DNA of 64,000 nucleotides, from assembly GCF_007994225.1 (NCBI RefSeq), contig NZ_VLLL01000008.1, forward strand, positions 159,695-223,694, given 5' to 3'. Below are positions 32,621-40,420 of this stretch, one piece after another. The notes beneath the pieces are model-generated. The model was not told the DNA's origin. It ran no database searches and saw only the letters and a list, made by a program, of their open reading frames with translations. The stretch comes from Stackebrandtia albiflava (GTDB lineage: Bacteria; Actinomycetota; Actinomycetes; Mycobacteriales; Micromonosporaceae). The stretch's first letter is position 1; each line of letters opens with the position of its first letter. Position numbers and translations under genes: made by a program.

Positions 32621-33919
32621 CTAGAAGCCCTCGGCGCCCATGATGGTGAAGGCCGGACGGGGCAGGTCGATCCGCAGTTCCGGCTTGTGGCGACCGTTGA
32701 GCACGGTGGTGTAATCCTCTCCGAGCGTGTCACGCAACTCGACGCCGAGTGCGTCCAACGCGTCGTGGGCGATCTGCATGGAGTCGAGGACGTTCGCCTT
32801 CACCTCGTCCACCGTGGAACCACCACCGAGGAACGCGGAGGAGGCGACACTGACACCACTGCCGCCGAGCGCGAAGCCGATGGCCGTGGAGCCACCACCG
32901 GTGTACACCGTGCCTGCGACCGCGATCGCGGCGGACAACACGTTGGTGGCCATGGCCTCCGCCTTGGCACTCTGGCCGCCGATTATCGAATCGCACGACA
33001 GTATCGCCGCGTCCATGATCTGGTCGAGCGTCCTGTGGGTGTCCTCGACAGCGGTACGGTACCCGTCCATGGCGCCGGAGAGCGTGCCGACCAGCATGAC
33101 GTGCGTCTCGGCGATGTCCGGGTAGGCATTGAGGAAGTTCGACCGGAACGTGTCGGCCGCCGCGCTGTCCCAGTTGTCGGGGTGGAGGCCGTCCTTGGCG
33201 TTGTCGATCTCGGTGCCGAACGAGTTGAACAACCGGATACCGTTCCCGCCGATGGATTCGAGAGCGGCTACCGCGGGCTCGAAGTCGGCGGGGTCGTATT
33301 TCGTGCATTCCTCCACCTTGGACACGATGCCGCCGGAGGCCTCCCGCACGGCGTCCCCGTCGGCGGTGTCCATCAGGTCCTCCCGGTCGTACCAGCCCAT
33401 CACCAACCCGTCGAACCAGGGCATCTCGGCGACCGCGGCCTGCCAGAGCCTGTCCTCGACGGTGGCCGCCTTCTCCTTCAACGCCTCGATGGTCGGCGCG
33501 TCCCCGTCGTAGTCGAAGTCCGGCGGTGTGGGGGAGGCGTAGTCACCGCCGTAGTAGCGTCCGCTCAACGGGATCGTCGTCTCACCGAGTTCGGGAATCG
33601 TGCCCGGTAGGTCCGCGGCGGCGGCGTTGACCGCCTCCCGGGTCTCGTCGTCACGTGTGGTGAGTTCGTCGAGTGACTCGAGGATGGCGACGGCGGTGTC
33701 GTGCAGGTTGTTCGCCGCGTCGGCGAATATGTACTCCACCTGGTCGCGCAGACCCTCCCAGTTGGTCATGAACGGGACGTCCATGCCGTTGACGGCACTC
33801 GTCCAGTGGACGGCGTGGTTGGCCGCCAGGTACGCCTCCGCCATGGTGGGGAAGGACTTGATGACCGTCTCCCACACCAGGGAGACGTCGGCGGTGATGT
33901 CGGTGCCAGTGTATTCCAT
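32621..33919 (-). CDS. WXG100-superfamily-like large protein, putative type VII substrate
   Basis: The 432-residue, largely helical, acidic protein has no classical signal peptide. A WXG/LXG-type core is suggested by HPDNWDSAAADTFRSNF around Trp250, flanked by long helices. Residues ~320-375 form a Gly/Ala-rich hydrophobic hairpin (LSAAIAVAGTVYTGGGSTA). The C-terminal end (RHKPELRIDLPRPAF) is basic and unlike the rest. Preceding helices carry LRDQVEYIFADAANNL. Together with the lipoprotein and the YbaB-like gene this resembles small ESX-associated loci. No toxin domain is evident. Confidence 0.6.
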   Translation of the reverse strand: MEYTGTDITADVSLVWETVIKSFPTMAEAYLAANHAVHWTSAVNGMDVPFMTNWEGLRDQVEYIFADAANNLHDTAVAILESLDELTTRDDETREAVNAAAADLPGTIPELGETTIPLSGRYYGGDYASPTPPDFDYDGDAPTIEALKEKAATVEDRLWQAAVAEMPWFDGLVMGWYDREDLMDTADGDAVREASGGIVSKVEECTKYDPADFEPAVAALESIGGNGIRLFNSFGTEIDNAKDGLHPDNWDSAAADTFRSNFLNAYPDIAETHVMLVGTLSGAMDGYRTAVEDTHRTLDQIMDAAILSCDSIIGGQSAKAEAMATNVLSAAIAVAGTVYTGGGSTAIGFALGGSGVSVASSAFLGGGSTVDEVKANVLDSMQIAHDALDALGVELRDTLGEDYTTVLNGRHKPELRIDLPRPAFTIMGAEGF

Positions 33920-34453
33920 TCAGGACTCCCGTGGTCGGTGCGCCGGTGGGGCGACTTCGTGGTAGACGCGCATTAGTTCCCGCCCCCACTTCGCGCGGGC
34001 ACGGCGGATGGCCTGGTTCACTTCGGCCTCAAGGGTTTCCGTCGGCAGGTCGGTGCGGCGGACCGCGTTGCCGTGGAACCGGATCCGCAGCCGGCCCTCC
34101 CCGACGACGCAGGCCGCCACGTGCCCACGGTCGGACTCGCCGACGGCGCGGATGGCGCGGGTCTTGGCGAACAACGTGTCGGTCTGGGAACGGTCGAGCT
34201 TTGCGGCGGCCGTGCCGATGCCGATGTTCCGCCGGCGCAGCAGGTCCTCCATCTCCTTCCGGCCGTCGATCCAGGCCGCCTCGACGGCCTCGCTGATCCG
34301 GCTCGCCAGGTTCGGCTCGTCGTGGAGGTCGCGCGCCGAGGGTGAGAAGGCGACCCTGGTGTCGGTCCTACGGGTCACGGTCGCCCGCACCGTGCGATCG
34401 GAGGAGTAGGCGCGGACCCGGATCGCGTTGACGGCGTCGAGCAGTTCACCCAT
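33920..34453 (-). CDS. YbaB/EbfC-like protein
   Basis: The 177-residue protein looks like two half-domains of the YbaB/EbfC type: VRAYSSDRTVRATVTRR with ASRISEAVEAAW, then HVAACVVGEGRLRIRFHG with LEAEVNQAIRRARAKW. YbaB proteins bind DNA, and diverged actinobacterial forms lie next to WXG100 genes in type VII loci. Its stop lies directly against the start of the WXG-like gene, so co-translation is likely. The start at 34453 is preceded by GAGG; the longer frame to 34627 is Arg/Pro shadow sequence. Confidence 0.55.
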   Translation of the reverse strand: MGELLDAVNAIRVRAYSSDRTVRATVTRRTDTRVAFSPSARDLHDEPNLASRISEAVEAAWIDGRKEMEDLLRRRNIGIGTAAAKLDRSQTDTLFAKTRAIRAVGESDRGHVAACVVGEGRLRIRFHGNAVRRTDLPTETLEAEVNQAIRRARAKWGRELMRVYHEVAPPAHRPRES

Positions 34454-34737
34454 GATGGAAGCCTCGATCCACAGTGGTGTGCCGAGGCATGCCGGGTCGA
34501 TGACACATGGCGACTCCAGTGAGACGTGGGTCGCGTCGCTACATCGGACGGTCGACGGTGATCGTCGCGGCGACGCGGGCGGAGTGGTCGGGTGTGAGCG
34601 TGTCTCCACCATGTCGGGAAGGCGCACGACGTCGGCACGAGTGGTCGGGGCCGAACCGTGCGCGCCGTGCCGTCGACCGGTGCGCCTCCGCCGCGGAGGT
34701 GACCGCCGACGTCGGCCGCTTCCGTTAACGTCACGGA

Positions 34738-35391
34738 ATGACGAGACTCACCACACGCGACATCCTCGCCGCCGGGCTCGACGACTGGCACAAGCTGGCC
34801 CAGGCGCTCCACGCCCGGTACCGGATACCCGACTTTGCGGCGGGCGCCGCGTTCGTCGCCGCCGTGGCGGAGGCCGCCGAAGCCGCCGGTCACCACCCCG
34901 ACCTGAGGCTGACGTACGGGGTGGTGGACGTGTCGTCGTGCACCCACGACGAGGGGTACGCGGTGACGGAGAAGGACGTGGCACTTGCCCACACCGTCAG
35001 CCGACTGGCCCGCGAACACGGCCTGGAACCGGAACCGGCGGCAGTGACCCAGATCGAACTGGCCCTGGACACGGCCGACCGGGACCGGCTCGGGCCGTTC
35101 TGGTCGGTACTGCTCACGGGCGAACCGGGCAACGTGACGCACGATTCGGTGTTCGACCCGACCGGCCGGGTTCCGGTGCTGTGGTTCCAGGACACCGACG
35201 CTCACCCGACGCCCCGGCAGCGCTGGCACATCGACCTGTGGTTGGCGCCCGAGGTGGCCGAGGAGCGGATCCGGGCGGCGGTCGAGGCGGGCGGAGTCGT
35301 CGTCGACGCCTCGGAGGCCCCGTCGTTCACGGTCCTCGCCGACCCGGACGGCAACAAGGCGTGCGTCTGTACCGCCCTCGACCGGTCGTGA
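34738..35391 (+). CDS. Pterin carbinolamine dehydratase fused to a VOC domain
   Basis: Residues 1-95 form a 4a-hydroxytetrahydrobiopterin dehydratase (PCD/DCoH): AAEAAGHHPDLRLTYGVVDV with the catalytic His pair, then CTHDEGYAVTEKDVALA. Residues ~100-217 form a glyoxalase/VOC domain (TQIELALDTADRDRLGPFW, VPVLWFQDTD, PSFTVLADPDGNKACVC). PCD dehydrates the oxidised pterin made by aromatic hydroxylases. The VOC half has no known role in these fusions. The protein is full length and free-standing, divergent from the YbaB-like operon. Confidence 0.85.
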   Translation: MTRLTTRDILAAGLDDWHKLAQALHARYRIPDFAAGAAFVAAVAEAAEAAGHHPDLRLTYGVVDVSSCTHDEGYAVTEKDVALAHTVSRLAREHGLEPEPAAVTQIELALDTADRDRLGPFWSVLLTGEPGNVTHDSVFDPTGRVPVLWFQDTDAHPTPRQRWHIDLWLAPEVAEERIRAAVEAGGVVVDASEAPSFTVLADPDGNKACVCTALDRS

Positions 35392-35538
35392 CGTCCACCC
35401 GGGTGGCGGACCGGCACAGCGTGGGTACGACACGCGGCTGACGAGGCTCCTGCGGGGAATCGTGAACAGGCCGCCGTCCCGCCCACTCACCGGACCGGGG
35501 CCGACACGCCGCAGCGGCGGAGCGTGGAGCCCGGACGC

Positions 35539-36390
35539 CTACCGGGAGGCGGTGAGTTCCGGCGTGAACATCTCGACGTCGCCCACTCGGTCGGCGGCCC
35601 ATCGCGCGAGCCGGTGCCGGACGCCTGGGTCCTCGGCCTGCGGATGGGGCCGCGCGACGGTGAAGCGGTCGAGGAATCGGCCGGTGACGCCGCCGAGCTC
35701 GGTGTCCAGCACCGCCCGCAGTACGGGCAGGACTCCGTCGTCGATGGTCGCCTCGGGTGTGAAACCGCTGTCCCGCAACATGTTCGTCGGCATGAGGTGT
35801 GCCGGGTGCACCGCGTTGACGGTGGTTCCGGCGGGCGCGAGCGCGGCCGAGAGATCGACGGTGTCCATGATCAGCGCGAGTTTGCTCCGGCAGTACGCGG
35901 TCACACCGTCGTAATCCCGGTGGAAGTCGAGGTCGTCGACGTCGATCGGTGCTTGACCGATCGAGGCGACGTTCACGATCCGACCACCCCGGTCGGAACG
36001 GTGCAGTAGCCCGGAGAGGGCCCGGTTGAAGACGAAGGGGGCGAGCAGGTTGCCGGCCATGCGCGACTCGGTGCCTTGCGAGTTCACCTCGCGCCGGGTG
36101 GGATCGACTCCGCCTCCCACCGCCGCGTTGTTGACGACCACGTCCAGAACGGTCAGTTCCGCGCGCAGTCGCTCGGCGGCCCGCCGGACCTGCGCGGGCT
36201 CGGTGATGTCGGCCTTCGACGTGGTCACCGTCGCGCCGTCTCGTTCGAGTTCGGCCGCCACCCCGGCCAGCTTGGCGTCGTCACGGCCGTGCACGGCGAC
36301 ATGCCAGCCCCGGACGGCGAACTCGGTGGCCAGGGCACGTCCGAGTCCGGAGGTGGCTCCGGTGATGAACACCGTCGGTCTTCTGGTCAT
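35539..36390 (-). CDS. SDR-family oxidoreductase
   Basis: This is a classical short-chain dehydrogenase of 283 residues. It has TGATSGLG for the cofactor, VVNNAAVGG, a Ser at IVNVASIGQ, and the catalytic AYCRSK (Tyr-x3-Lys). VHPAHLMPTNML marks the usual post-catalytic segment. It probably uses NAD(P)H on a small carbonyl or alcohol; the substrate is unknown. It is divergent from a MarR gene with a strong palindrome between them, suggesting repression relieved by a ligand. Confidence 0.9.
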   Translation of the reverse strand: MTRRPTVFITGATSGLGRALATEFAVRGWHVAVHGRDDAKLAGVAAELERDGATVTTSKADITEPAQVRRAAERLRAELTVLDVVVNNAAVGGGVDPTRREVNSQGTESRMAGNLLAPFVFNRALSGLLHRSDRGGRIVNVASIGQAPIDVDDLDFHRDYDGVTAYCRSKLALIMDTVDLSAALAPAGTTVNAVHPAHLMPTNMLRDSGFTPEATIDDGVLPVLRAVLDTELGGVTGRFLDRFTVARPHPQAEDPGVRHRLARWAADRVGDVEMFTPELTASR

Positions 36391-36401
36391 GGCAGCACGC
36401 T

Positions 36402-36433
36402 ATCAAACCCTTGATTGTCATCAAGGCTTTGAT
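36402..36433. promoter_or_regulatory. Palindrome between SDR and MarR genes, likely MarR operator
   Basis: ATCAAACCCTTGAT (36402-36415) is mirrored by ATCAAGGCTTTGAT (36420-36433), 13 of 14 positions, around a TGTC spacer. It sits mid-way between the divergent start codons (36390 and 36452), and its TTGAT/ATCAA cores are typical of MarR sites. Confidence 0.7.
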
Positions 36434-36451
36434 GAAGGCTAAGGTGGCGAT

Positions 36452-36904
36452 ATGACGACAGTCCCCGTCGAACAGCGGCTCGGCCTCGACATCAAGCGTG
36501 CGGAGCAGGCGCTGATGGCCGAGAAGAACCGGGTGCTCGCCGCACACGGGCTGACCGTCGCCCAGTACGCCGTGCTGCTGACCCTCCGGGAATCGCCGGG
36601 GATTTCGGGAGCGGGCATCGCGCGCGCCTGCCTCGTCACCCCACAGGCCGCGTCGGCCGTGTTGAAGACCCTCGAACTGAAGGGCCTCGTCGCCCGGTCC
36701 CGCGACGAGTGGACCCGGAACTCCTCCCATATCGAGCTGACCGCTGAAGGGGGGCACCTTCTCGCGGAGGCCGACCGGGACGCGGCGGCCGTCGAACAGC
36801 GGATCCTCGACGTACTCACCGACGCCGAGCGCACCACACTGCGAGGACTCCTCGAACGCTGCGTGTCCGCCGTCCACCCGGGCGGCGACACACGGAAACC
36901 CTGA
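36452..36904 (+). CDS. MarR-family regulator
   Basis: The 150-residue winged-helix protein has the DNA-recognition part GISGAGIARACLVTPQAASAVLKTLELKGLV and a wing at RSRDEWTRNSSHIELTAEG. Dimerisation helices lie at both ends, as in MarR. It most likely represses the divergent SDR gene and itself through the intervening palindrome. The ligand is unknown. Confidence 0.88.
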   Translation: MTTVPVEQRLGLDIKRAEQALMAEKNRVLAAHGLTVAQYAVLLTLRESPGISGAGIARACLVTPQAASAVLKTLELKGLVARSRDEWTRNSSHIELTAEGGHLLAEADRDAAAVEQRILDVLTDAERTTLRGLLERCVSAVHPGGDTRKP

Positions 36905-37063
36905 GCCCGGCGCCGCTCGGAAGACCGGACCGCGACGTGCGTGCGCCGAGCCCGTCGACTGTATACATGCGACAGAGTCGCTGCGGCGGGGGAAGAGGGC
37001 GTCCCTATTCCGGCGCGCGGTCCCGGGCGACAGGGACGGTGCGGGTGTGTAGCCTCAGCCGGC

Positions 37064-37384
37064 ATGGCGGACGACATGGACATCGAGCGGTACTGGCACG
37101 GGACGGTGGAGATGACCGTGGCGGAACTCCGCGCCGCGTTGGAGGGGTTGCCCGGGGACGCCGCGGTGCGGATCGACGTACCGGCGCGCCCCAGACCCGC
37201 CGCGATGCGCGACCGGATCGACCTGGACGACGACCACCGTGTGGTCAGCGCGGTACTGGTGGACGACGCCGATCACCTCATGAAGGACGAGATGGTGTTG
37301 CAGGCCGACTTCTCATCGGAGTGGTACGTCCGACCGAGGAACGCCGGGAGCGACCCCGCATCCCACCCGGAGCAGGCGACCTGA
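37064..37384 (+). CDS. Hypothetical protein, DUF6225-like
   Basis: This small acidic protein of 106 residues reads YWHGTVEMTVAELRAALEGL, then DAAVRIDVPA and VVSAVLVDDADH. The pattern (a helix 'aeLRaALeglPdda' followed by strands) resembles DUF6225 proteins of Streptomyces, function unknown. Two in-frame ATGs (37064, 37076) are possible. There is no operon partner on this strand. Confidence 0.5.
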   Translation: MADDMDIERYWHGTVEMTVAELRAALEGLPGDAAVRIDVPARPRPAAMRDRIDLDDDHRVVSAVLVDDADHLMKDEMVLQADFSSEWYVRPRNAGSDPASHPEQAT

Positions 37385-37452
37385 GGTCGCCATCGGTCGG
37401 CCGGGACTCCGCAACGAGGGGACGGCGGACGGTGCCCTTCCCCGGTGCCCGT

Positions 37453-38394
37453 TCAACCCGGTAGGCGGGTTCCGGTGAGCTCCTCCGAGACCCGCCAGAT
37501 CCGTTCGGCCTCCTCGGCGCCGCGCAGGCGACTGTAGAGCCGCTGCTCCTGGGGAGGCCCGCCGAGCCCGCCGGGCCCGCGCGGTCCGTAGAACCCGCCG
37601 GACCGCGCATGCGGGAAGGTGGCCGCGTACAACGCGGGAAGCTGCGCGGACTCCACGGTCCCGAAGAGGATCCCGCGCCGCGACAGGGCGCGGATGAGCC
37701 GCACGTCCAGAGTGTCCCGGTCGCGGCCCAGTTCCGGCCGGGCCGCGAGCAGACTGGTCGGGGCGACCCCGGGATGGGCCAGGTTGCTCGTCACGCCCCA
37801 GTCCGCCGCCTCACTGCGCCGGTGGAGTTCCAGCCCGAACAGCCCGAGCGCGATCTTCGACTGGCTGTACGCCCTCCGGCCGTCGTAGGACCGTTCCCAG
37901 TTCAGGTCGTCCCAGTTGACGGCACCCCGGTTGGCGGCGACGCTGAGCTGTGAGGTCACCCGGGCGCGCCCGGCCCGCAGCAGCGGCCACAGGTGAGCCA
38001 CCAATGCGAAGTGGCCCAGATGGTTGGTGCCGAACTGCAACTCGAATCCGTCGGCGGTGGTCTGCCGGGCGGGCGGTGTCATGACCCCGGCGTTGTTGAC
38101 GAGCAGGTGGATCGGACGGTCCTCGTCGCGCAGCGTCCGGCCCAACTCCGCGACGGAGGACAGCGACGACAGGTCTACGGCGCGCAGTGACACGTCCGCG
38201 TCCGGGACACGTCGCCGGATCTCACCGACCGCCGCCTCGCCCTTGCGGGGATTGCGGACCGGCATGACCACCTGCGCACCGGCGGCGGCCAGCCGGGCGG
38301 CGATCCCGAGACCCATGCCGTCGCTGGCTCCCGTGACGACGGCCCGCCTCCCGGTCAGGTCGGGGATCGTGATGTCGAAGTCTCGACGTGGCAT
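37453..38394 (-). CDS. SDR-family oxidoreductase, retinol-dehydrogenase-like
   Basis: The 313-residue protein has [13 protein letters not shown] for cofactor binding, [12 protein letters not shown], and [11 protein letters not shown], which is typical of the long WWOX/RDH-like actinobacterial SDRs. The catalytic AYSQSK and the post-catalytic [13 protein letters not shown] follow. The C-terminal extension ([16 protein letters not shown] to EELTGTRL) is also a mark of that group. NADP preference is likely from the Arg at PVRNPRKGE. It is a complete, stand-alone gene; its substrate is unknown. Confidence 0.9.
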   Translation of the reverse strand: MPRRDFDITIPDLTGRRAVVTGASDGMGLGIAARLAAAGAQVVMPVRNPRKGEAAVGEIRRRVPDADVSLRAVDLSSLSSVAELGRTLRDEDRPIHLLVNNAGVMTPPARQTTADGFELQFGTNHLGHFALVAHLWPLLRAGRARVTSQLSVAANRGAVNWDDLNWERSYDGRRAYSQSKIALGLFGLELHRRSEAADWGVTSNLAHPGVAPTSLLAARPELGRDRDTLDVRLIRALSRRGILFGTVESAQLPALYAATFPHARSGGFYGPRGPGGLGGPPQEQRLYSRLRGAEEAERIWRVSEELTGTRLPG

Positions 38395-38564
38395 GTGGCT
38401 TCACTTCCTCGTGTCGCTCGGACGGAACCGGGTACCACGGGTCCGTGCCGGTGGGCGCGGTGGCAGTTATACCAGCGCCGGCCCGCCGCAGGAGCCGGAA
38501 CGACGCGGGTCCACGCGAGGCGTCGAACCTCCGCCGGCCCACGAAGCCCACTCCGCCGGTGATG

Positions 38565-39986
38565 TCACGTCCATGCCGTGAGCAGGCGTTCAGGGCCGAG
38601 GTGGTGAACTCCTGTCGCGGTACAGCCGCTTCGGGCCACGGCCAGCAGTGGGGTGCCGTCGTCTGCGCCCGGCAGCCGGTCGCGGTGGACGAGGAGCCGG
38701 GCGAGGTCACGTCGGTCGAAGGGTTTGTTCTCCAACCACTTGATGGATCCGACCACCGTGATCTGTTTGGCGATCGGAGCTCGGTCGGCGCCGACGACAT
38801 CGATCTCAGGGTCGTTGGTGCGGGTCCAGTAGGCGCCGACGGTGTTCGACCCTTCGGGCAGCCAGTCGTCGCTCAGCCGCCAGAGCGCATCTCGAATCAC
38901 GGGCTCGATCGCCCGCCCCCGCCAGGACGTCCAACTGGTGCGGATCGACTCCAGGACCCGGTCGCCGCGACCACGCTCCACGGCGGGGATCTCGGATCCG
39001 ATGAAGGAGAGCCAGAACCGGAGGTACGGATCCTCGATACGATAGCGGGTCTCGCGGCTTGGCCGGGTCGACAACGGCAGTTCGGCGGTGACCACTCGCC
39101 GCGTGGTGAGTAGTTCGAGTGACCGCTTCACCGAGCCGGGATTCAGCTCGCCCGCGGCCCTACCGATCAGTGTGAAAGTGCGTTCGCCGTTGCCGATCGC
39201 GCCGAGTACGGCCCGGGCCTGGGCGTGTTCGGGGAATTCGGCCGCCAGCGTGCGTTCACCACTGACAAGGAGGGCAGAGGTCGGCCTGGCGAGTGCGTAC
39301 GAGAGGTACTCCCACAGATTCGCGCCCCGCGGCCATTCCTCCAGGATCAGCGGTAGGCCCCCCGAGACCAGGTAGGCGTCGAACGCATCCGCCGGTTCCA
39401 GTTCCAGCATGGCGGCGATGTCGGCCGGGTTGAGCGGGGGCACGACCATCTCCGTGCCGCGCTGATAGAAGGGGCGGCCGTAGGTGTTCAACTGCTCCAT
39501 CATCGCGATGTCAGAGCCGATCAGTATCAGCAGGACGGGGAGCCTGGACAGGGTCCGGTCGAACGCCTTCTGGAGCGTCCCTTCGAAACTGGGGTCTTCA
39601 CGCACCAGTACGGCATCTCGTCGAGGACTACGATGCTGGGCGTATCGGTGGGCAACACCGTGGCGAGGAGACTCAGCGCGGCATCCCAGTTCTGCGGCGC
39701 TGCGAAGTCCTTGATGCGACTCGCATGCGGCAGACTGGAGGAAGCCACTTCCACGGCGAAACCCGCCAGATCCGCCGCGCGGTCGCCGCCGATCGCAGTG
39801 AAGAAGGCATGCGGCAGCGCGACGCGCTCCAGGAACTCCTCAACGAGGCGGGACTTCCCCACCCGTCGTCGCCCCCCGCACGAGGACGGCGCGACCGGGG
39901 CGACCGCTCCGACCGCCGGTGCGCACACTGGAAAGCAGCTCGTCGAGCTCGCCCAGTTCACGAGTACGTCCGATGAACCCGTCCAT
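38565..39986 (-). pseudogene. AAA ATPase with DUF234 C-terminus, broken by two frameshifts
   Basis: The gene encodes an archaeal-ATPase-type protein: MDGFIGRTRELGELDELL, Walker A VGKSRL, Walker B SIVVLDEMPY, then LLILIGSDIAMMEQL, and a DUF234 tail (RIEDPYLRFWLSFIGSEI). The frame changes twice. Six Cs at 39872-39877 should be five to keep VLVRG in frame with RRRVGKS. One base is missing near 39607-39612, between DEMPY and VREDPSF. The first 38 codons and the last ~345 codons share a frame; the 88 codons between are shifted. The unshifted frame meets a stop at 39840. Either the gene is dead, or the consensus has two errors. An inverted repeat lies upstream. Confidence 0.8.
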
Positions 39987-40008
39987 ACCGGCGGCCCTCC
40001 CTTGCGTA

Positions 40009-40028
40009 AACTTGCCTCGGTGCAAGTT
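40009..40028. promoter_or_regulatory. Inverted repeat upstream of the AAA ATPase gene
   Basis: AACTTGC and GCAAGTT flank a six-base spacer just upstream of the ATPase start codon (39986, minus strand). A further TGCAAGT lies at 40051-40057, exactly 30 bases from the first TGCAAGT at 40021. This suggests a two-site operator on one face of the helix. Confidence 0.35.
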
Positions 40029-40299
40029 GCATGAATGAAACTTTCCTTGATGCAAGTAACTCCACCCGGTTCGCTCCGCGCGTGTGTGAATCGCCCAAAC
40101 GGGCAGCGGGATCGTGAAACCGACACGGGCGAACTCGATGGCACCTCGGCCCGAATGGCGGCCTGGACTCGGGCCACCGCGCGACGACCACGACACGGTG
40201 ACACGGACGCCGAGCCGCCTTTCACTCTGGCCGGGCGATTCCACAAAGGTGCCGAGTGGGTCGGAACCGCCTCCCCGCCGTGCAGGGGGGCCGAAGGCG

Positions 40300-40420
40300 T
40301 CAGCGGCCGGTTTCGGCGGCCTTTCGGTACCAGGTCTCGGCCTCGGTGGTGTTTCCCCGTTCCGTAAGCAGGATCGCGAGGTTGCTCATCGCGTCGGCGT
40401 GGCCGCCGTCGATGGCGGTC
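40300..40420 (-). other. Out-of-frame last Sel1/TPR repeats of the Hsp70-like gene
   Basis: Immediately after the annotated stop, another frame reads TAIDGGHADAMSNLAILL, then ERGNTTEAETWYRKAAETGR and a TGA at 40300. These are one-and-a-half more repeats of the same protein. Restoring one base at about 40418-40422 joins them to the upstream gene, so the C-terminus is cut short by a single-base deletion or sequencing error. Confidence 0.75.
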
